Below are positions 60,732 to 64,000 of a stretch of DNA of 64,000 bases, piece after piece. Source of the stretch: Desulfotomaculum sp. (GTDB lineage Bacteria > Bacillota > Desulfotomaculia > Desulfotomaculales > Nap2-2B); contig DMZI01000068.1 of NCBI GenBank assembly GCA_003485325.1, positions 44,244-108,243 of the forward strand, read 5' to 3'. Each line of letters begins with the position of its first letter. Position 1 is the first letter of the stretch. The notes below the pieces were generated by a model. It worked only from the letters and a program-made list of their open reading frames with translations, was not told the DNA's origin and ran no database searches. Made by a program: the position numbers and the translations under genes.

Positions 60732-62309
60732 TTATCCTTCAAAGGCAACATGTTTTGCTTTTTTAATTTTTAAATCAGGCTGAGCAGCTTTTTTCCCTCC
60801 TTTTACAAGGAAGCATAGGAATAATGCTGCCAGACACATGCATGATGCAATAATAAAACAGTCGTTAATGGCTTTGATCATTGAAAGCACGACTAATTGT
60901 TTGGAAACCAGACCTATTCCAAGCGCCTGCGGCGAAATGGTCAAAGTTGAAGCTATATGACGGAGCGCTGCCTGCATTGAATAGTATATATCCGTGCGCA
61001 TGTTAACCGACTCCGCCATGTTTGAGAAATGGAACGAGCCGCGGCTCTGCATAATTGTTGTAAACATCGCAATTCCGAAGGAAGCTGAAATCTGGCGAAT
61101 TACGTTCATCAAGGCGGAGGCTTTTCCGACCAGGTGTTTGGGAACAGTATTCATTGCCGCAACACTGATCGGCATCAAACTTAAGCCCATACCTGCCCCC
61201 CGGATAGTCAGCCAGAAAGTTATCATGGCAAAGGGAGTAAGGGCGTTAATCCCGCCAAGTATATAAGTTGTGAGGGAAACAATTACTAATCCGACTATTG
61301 TAACAGCTTTTGCCCCGTACTTGTCAAAAATCCTGCCGCTTATCGGCATCATCAAACCCGAGGCGACGGCCGAAGGAAATGTGATGAGCCCCGTTTTTAA
61401 AGCAGTCTGACCGAGGAAGTTTTGCAGCAGCATAGGAATTAAAAAAATAGCCCCGAACATGCCTATAGATAAGATAGAGCCGATTATATTTGCTATAGAA
61501 AAGGTAAAATTACCAAAAAGCTTAAGGTCTAAAAGTGGTTCCGGATGTAAGAGTTCGTTTAATACAAAAGCAAATAGAGAGAATCCTGAAACGCAGAGTA
61601 AAGTAACAATATACGGGGAATTCCAGCCATCTTTTGCCCCGTTGCTTAAGGCCAGAAGCAGGCAGAAAAACCCGGCTGTTGAAAGTACGATGCCTGGAGC
61701 GTCAAGCCGTTTTCCTTTAACAAGCTTAGTTTCTTTAAGCGAAGTAGTTACGAGAAAAAGGTTAATTATACCAATTGGTAAGTTTAAGTAAAAGATCATC
61801 CGCCAGTTGACGTATTCTACCAGGTACCCTCCTAGAGTTGGCCCAATCGCAGGAGCGGCCATTGCGGAAATTCCCCAGACACCAAGAACCATTCCCATTT
61901 TTGAACGGGGGCATTCATTATAAAGGATAGCCATCCCTATGGGTTGTAAGATTCCACCGCCAACAGCTTGAAAGATACGAGCCCCGATCATGCTGTTCAC
62001 ACTCCAGGACATTCCGCAAAAAGCAGAACCAATAACAAAAAGGGCCAGGGCAAAGAAGTATACGCGCTTATAACCGAAGGTATCGCCGAGAAATCCTGAC
62101 AGCGGCATTATTACACCCAGCGTAAGCATATATACAGTAAGAACCCATTGTATTGAGTCTTCAGAAACCGAAAAGATAACCATCATTTTTGGAAGGGCAA
62201 CATTTACTATGCTGCTGTCCAAAATCGCCATAAAGGTGCCGACAATAACGACAGTTACTACTGACCAGTTTATTTCTTCCGAGGAAGTAATTCTTTTTGT
62301 TTCGCTCAT
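60732..62309 (-). CDS. MFS drug/solute exporter, DHA2 (14-helix) type
   Basis: About 525 residues with some fourteen hydrophobic segments. Family motifs: VGTFMAILDSSIVNVALPKM (helix 1), LTLGVIMPLSGFLGDTFGYK (loop 2-3), ARIFQAVGGGILQPIGMAIL (helix 4), GTLGGYLVEYVNWRMIFYLN-type antiporter motif C/D region. EmrB-like, so it could pair with an EmrA-type protein, but the one in this window is 18 kb away. ATG at 62309 after CGGGG. Together with the M20 gene it may export and process an acylated compound (inference). Confidence 0.88.
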   Translation of the reverse strand: MSETKRITSSEEINWSVVTVVIVGTFMAILDSSIVNVALPKMMVIFSVSEDSIQWVLTVYMLTLGVIMPLSGFLGDTFGYKRVYFFALALFVIGSAFCGMSWSVNSMIGARIFQAVGGGILQPIGMAILYNECPRSKMGMVLGVWGISAMAAPAIGPTLGGYLVEYVNWRMIFYLNLPIGIINLFLVTTSLKETKLVKGKRLDAPGIVLSTAGFFCLLLALSNGAKDGWNSPYIVTLLCVSGFSLFAFVLNELLHPEPLLDLKLFGNFTFSIANIIGSILSIGMFGAIFLIPMLLQNFLGQTALKTGLITFPSAVASGLMMPISGRIFDKYGAKAVTIVGLVIVSLTTYILGGINALTPFAMITFWLTIRGAGMGLSLMPISVAAMNTVPKHLVGKASALMNVIRQISASFGIAMFTTIMQSRGSFHFSNMAESVNMRTDIYYSMQAALRHIASTLTISPQALGIGLVSKQLVVLSMIKAINDCFIIASCMCLAALFLCFLVKGGKKAAQPDLKIKKAKHVAFEG

Positions 62310-62356
62310 TTTCAAGCCCCGGCTATATGTCTTTGTGACGCCTGAATTTTTTTATA

Positions 62357-63628
62357 TCAAAAATACTTTGCTATGTCAATTAAACGGTTCGAAACGCTGC
62401 ATAAAGGCAACTTCATTTTTTTCTGCACAACATCTTCTTTATCAATACCCGTTCCTTCTATCTGCAGGGTTAATCTATCCATTAACCGGATCTTATCTAT
62501 TTTTATTGCAACTTTCCCCGTAGAACCTGGTATTCTGGCAATTATTCTTTTAACTATTCTTCCGTAGAGGTTCATGTCGCCAGCAACAATCATATCATCT
62601 GTACGGCCGAGAAGGCGCACTGAACTCAGGGGGAACTCACACCTGCAGGTTTCCCATCTTGCCCGGTCACCGCTTTTATAACGCAATAAAGGCATTCCCT
62701 CTCTGGATATGGTAGAAAAAACGAGTTCACCTTCATCTGCCGGCAGGTTTGTTACAGGATCAATAATTTCTGTAACAAGATCAAAATCATTTAGATGGAG
62801 CGCATTGCAGCCAGGAAGCGATATTGTTTGGGCGCTTCCTATTTCTGTTGAACCGTAGGTGTCAAAAACATCCGCCCGCCAGTATTCACTAAATAATTCC
62901 CTTTGATCTTCTGAAAGCAGTTCCCTGCCTAAAAAAACTTTTTCAATCACTGGTTGGTAGTTTATTCTTTTTGACTCCCAGGTTAAGGATGTCATGTAAG
63001 AAGGTGAAGAAATCAAAATATTGGGTTTAAAGCGTTTCATCCACTGAATGGTTTCCGCTGAGTTATTGGCGCCAACAGGGAGGGGGAGACCTCCGGCACG
63101 TTCCACCGCACGCATGGCGCTTGCTGAACCAATCCAAAGGCCATGGCTCATGGGTAAGGCTATAAGAACTATCAGCCTGCCGGTGCAGGAAATGCGCATA
63201 AAAACAGCGTAAAGATTGGTAAGTGTTTGCAATTCGCGGCAGGTATAATAAATCCGCTTCGGTTCGCCGGTAGTACCGGAAGTAGTGAAAACAGCGGCAA
63301 ATTGTTCAGGTTTAACACAAAAAAAACGTTCCCATTTCCTCAAATCATTTGAAGTAGTAAAGGGTAAAATACGCAGATCTGAAGGGCTATGGATGGAAGA
63401 CGGATTAATTTGATATTTATTAAACATATTGCGGTAGAAGGGGGATTTCTTTGACAGATAATTAATAAATCTGGACAAGCGAAAATTTTGAATTTTATTA
63501 AGGGTACCCGAATTTATATTCTTATCAATCATTTTTCCTACAATGCCGGCTGCTCTTTTTACCATTGCCGGAGAATAGTTGTAAGATAAAAATGATTCCA
63601 GGGCAAAAGAGATCGAGCTTGCTTTCAT
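62357..63628 (-). CDS. AMP-dependent ligase-like protein, phenylacetate-CoA ligase type
   Basis: 423 residues. P-loop-like AMP motif FTTSGTTGEPKRIYYTCREL, then SSPSYMTSL, FDTYGSTEIGSA, DEGELVFSTISREGMPLLRY and GDRARWE, as in PaaK-like adenylate-forming enzymes. It should activate a carboxylic acid as an acyl-AMP. The C-terminal domain is short but present (LLGRTDDMIVAGDMNLYGR); the catalytic Lys of the terminal lobe is not obvious. ATG at 63628 follows GGGAGGG. It lies 47 nt upstream of the MFS gene, so ligase, exporter and peptidase may form one unit. Confidence 0.82.
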   Translation of the reverse strand: MKASSISFALESFLSYNYSPAMVKRAAGIVGKMIDKNINSGTLNKIQNFRLSRFINYLSKKSPFYRNMFNKYQINPSSIHSPSDLRILPFTTSNDLRKWERFFCVKPEQFAAVFTTSGTTGEPKRIYYTCRELQTLTNLYAVFMRISCTGRLIVLIALPMSHGLWIGSASAMRAVERAGGLPLPVGANNSAETIQWMKRFKPNILISSPSYMTSLTWESKRINYQPVIEKVFLGRELLSEDQRELFSEYWRADVFDTYGSTEIGSAQTISLPGCNALHLNDFDLVTEIIDPVTNLPADEGELVFSTISREGMPLLRYKSGDRARWETCRCEFPLSSVRLLGRTDDMIVAGDMNLYGRIVKRIIARIPGSTGKVAIKIDKIRLMDRLTLQIEGTGIDKEDVVQKKMKLPLCSVSNRLIDIAKYF

Positions 63629-63716
63629 GATGTACCCTCCCAAGCCTGTAAACGGGGGCAAAGAACTATATACCAGGCGCCAGGCACTAAAAAGGTTAGG
63701 AGAGGAAATTTAAAAT

Positions 63717-63980
63717 TTATTTAACTTTAAATAACTTCCATGGTGACCGGGTGGGGTTATTATTCAGGTAATTAACAATGTCTTCCTGTCCATAGTATTC
63801 CGGCACACCGTTTATGCCCATGGCCATTAAGATTATAGGCATTCCGGGAAATTCTAAACTGGATTTTTCCTGGGCTTTTTCAGCTTGATGTTTGTTTTTG
63901 ATTATTTGATACTTTACAGGTACAATAGCGAATTTAAAACCATCTTCTTTTACAATAACACCGTCAGTCATATTGAACAT
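63717..63980 (-). CDS. small hypothetical protein
   Basis: 87 residues from an ATG preceded by GGAGAA. I do not recognise it. It is polar with a central hydrophobic patch (GMPIILMAMGINGVPEYYG) and a Lys-rich C-terminus (WKLFKVK). It is the last gene in the window on the minus strand and precedes the ligase gene by 88 nt. Confidence 0.6.
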   Translation of the reverse strand: MFNMTDGVIVKEDGFKFAIVPVKYQIIKNKHQAEKAQEKSSLEFPGMPIILMAMGINGVPEYYGQEDIVNYLNNNPTRSPWKLFKVK

Positions 63981-64000
63981 AAAAATTCTCCATTCCGCCG

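Overview
The window reads as ordinary chromosome of a spore-forming anaerobic member of the Firmicutes (Clostridia). The sporulation genes spoIID, spoIIID, ytfJ, spmA and spmB, the Gram-positive style ribosome binding sites, the frequent TTG and GTG starts, a fused PurS-PurL, and an anaerobic molybdenum-hydroxylase system all point that way. A Desulfotomaculum/Pelotomaculum-like Peptococcaceae is my best guess, but this is inferred from gene content and was not tested. No transposase, integrase, rRNA, tRNA or CRISPR array was recognised.

Layout. 1-4093: end of ligA, then gatCAB. 4094-18835: a molybdenum/purine region. It starts with a divergent adenine deaminase, followed by a decayed fragment of a xanthine-dehydrogenase large subunit. 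Next come a short ModE-type regulator and a ModE-like operator, then a co-directional block of a molybdopterin-binding protein, modABC, an XdhC-type maturation factor, yqeB, yqeC and mocA. The block ends with a Cys-rich zinc-ribbon gene and the FAD, 2Fe-2S and molybdopterin subunits of a purine/xanthine-type dehydrogenase. These genes together cover molybdate uptake, cofactor maturation (probably including the selenium step) and the enzyme itself. 19485-22968: murI, a lone 2-hydroxyacyl-CoA dehydratase-type protein and argG. 22955-31459: wecB and the F-type ATP synthase operon. 31606-34791: sporulation genes. 34811-37005 (minus): rnhA, rluB, an unknown gene and aroH. 37601-41244: purSL and purQ. 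41339-46173: an EmrA-like protein, dinB with a LexA box, a small Cys protein, a DUF72 protein and rmuC. 46491-54484 (minus): a chemotaxis cluster cheA-cheW-mcp-cheR-cheB with a soluble poly-HAMP receptor. 54828-56050: a small gene with an apparent ATT start, a large composite of intergenic repeats and a small phage-like gene. 56288-63980: a secreted beta-propeller protein, a methyltransferase, an M20 peptidase, a 14-helix MFS exporter, an AMP-ligase-like protein and a small unknown.

The least ordinary signals lie between genes. (1) Two 121-nt leader regions, at 4284-4404 and 14410-14530, are near-duplicates. They stand upstream of the adenine deaminase and of the dehydrogenase cluster, and share a hairpin, a T-tract and a palindrome. 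(2) A pseudogene fragment of a second dehydrogenase large subunit follows the adenine deaminase directly, which suggests an old duplication of the purine-oxidation unit. (3) A modular intergenic repeat family occurs at 4094-4267, 21332-21712, 41250-41312, 55066-55456 and 55457-55710. (4) A relic resembling a cobalamin riboswitch core lies upstream of purSL. (5) A 61-codon gene has a perfectly spaced Shine-Dalgarno but no ATG, GTG or TTG start.
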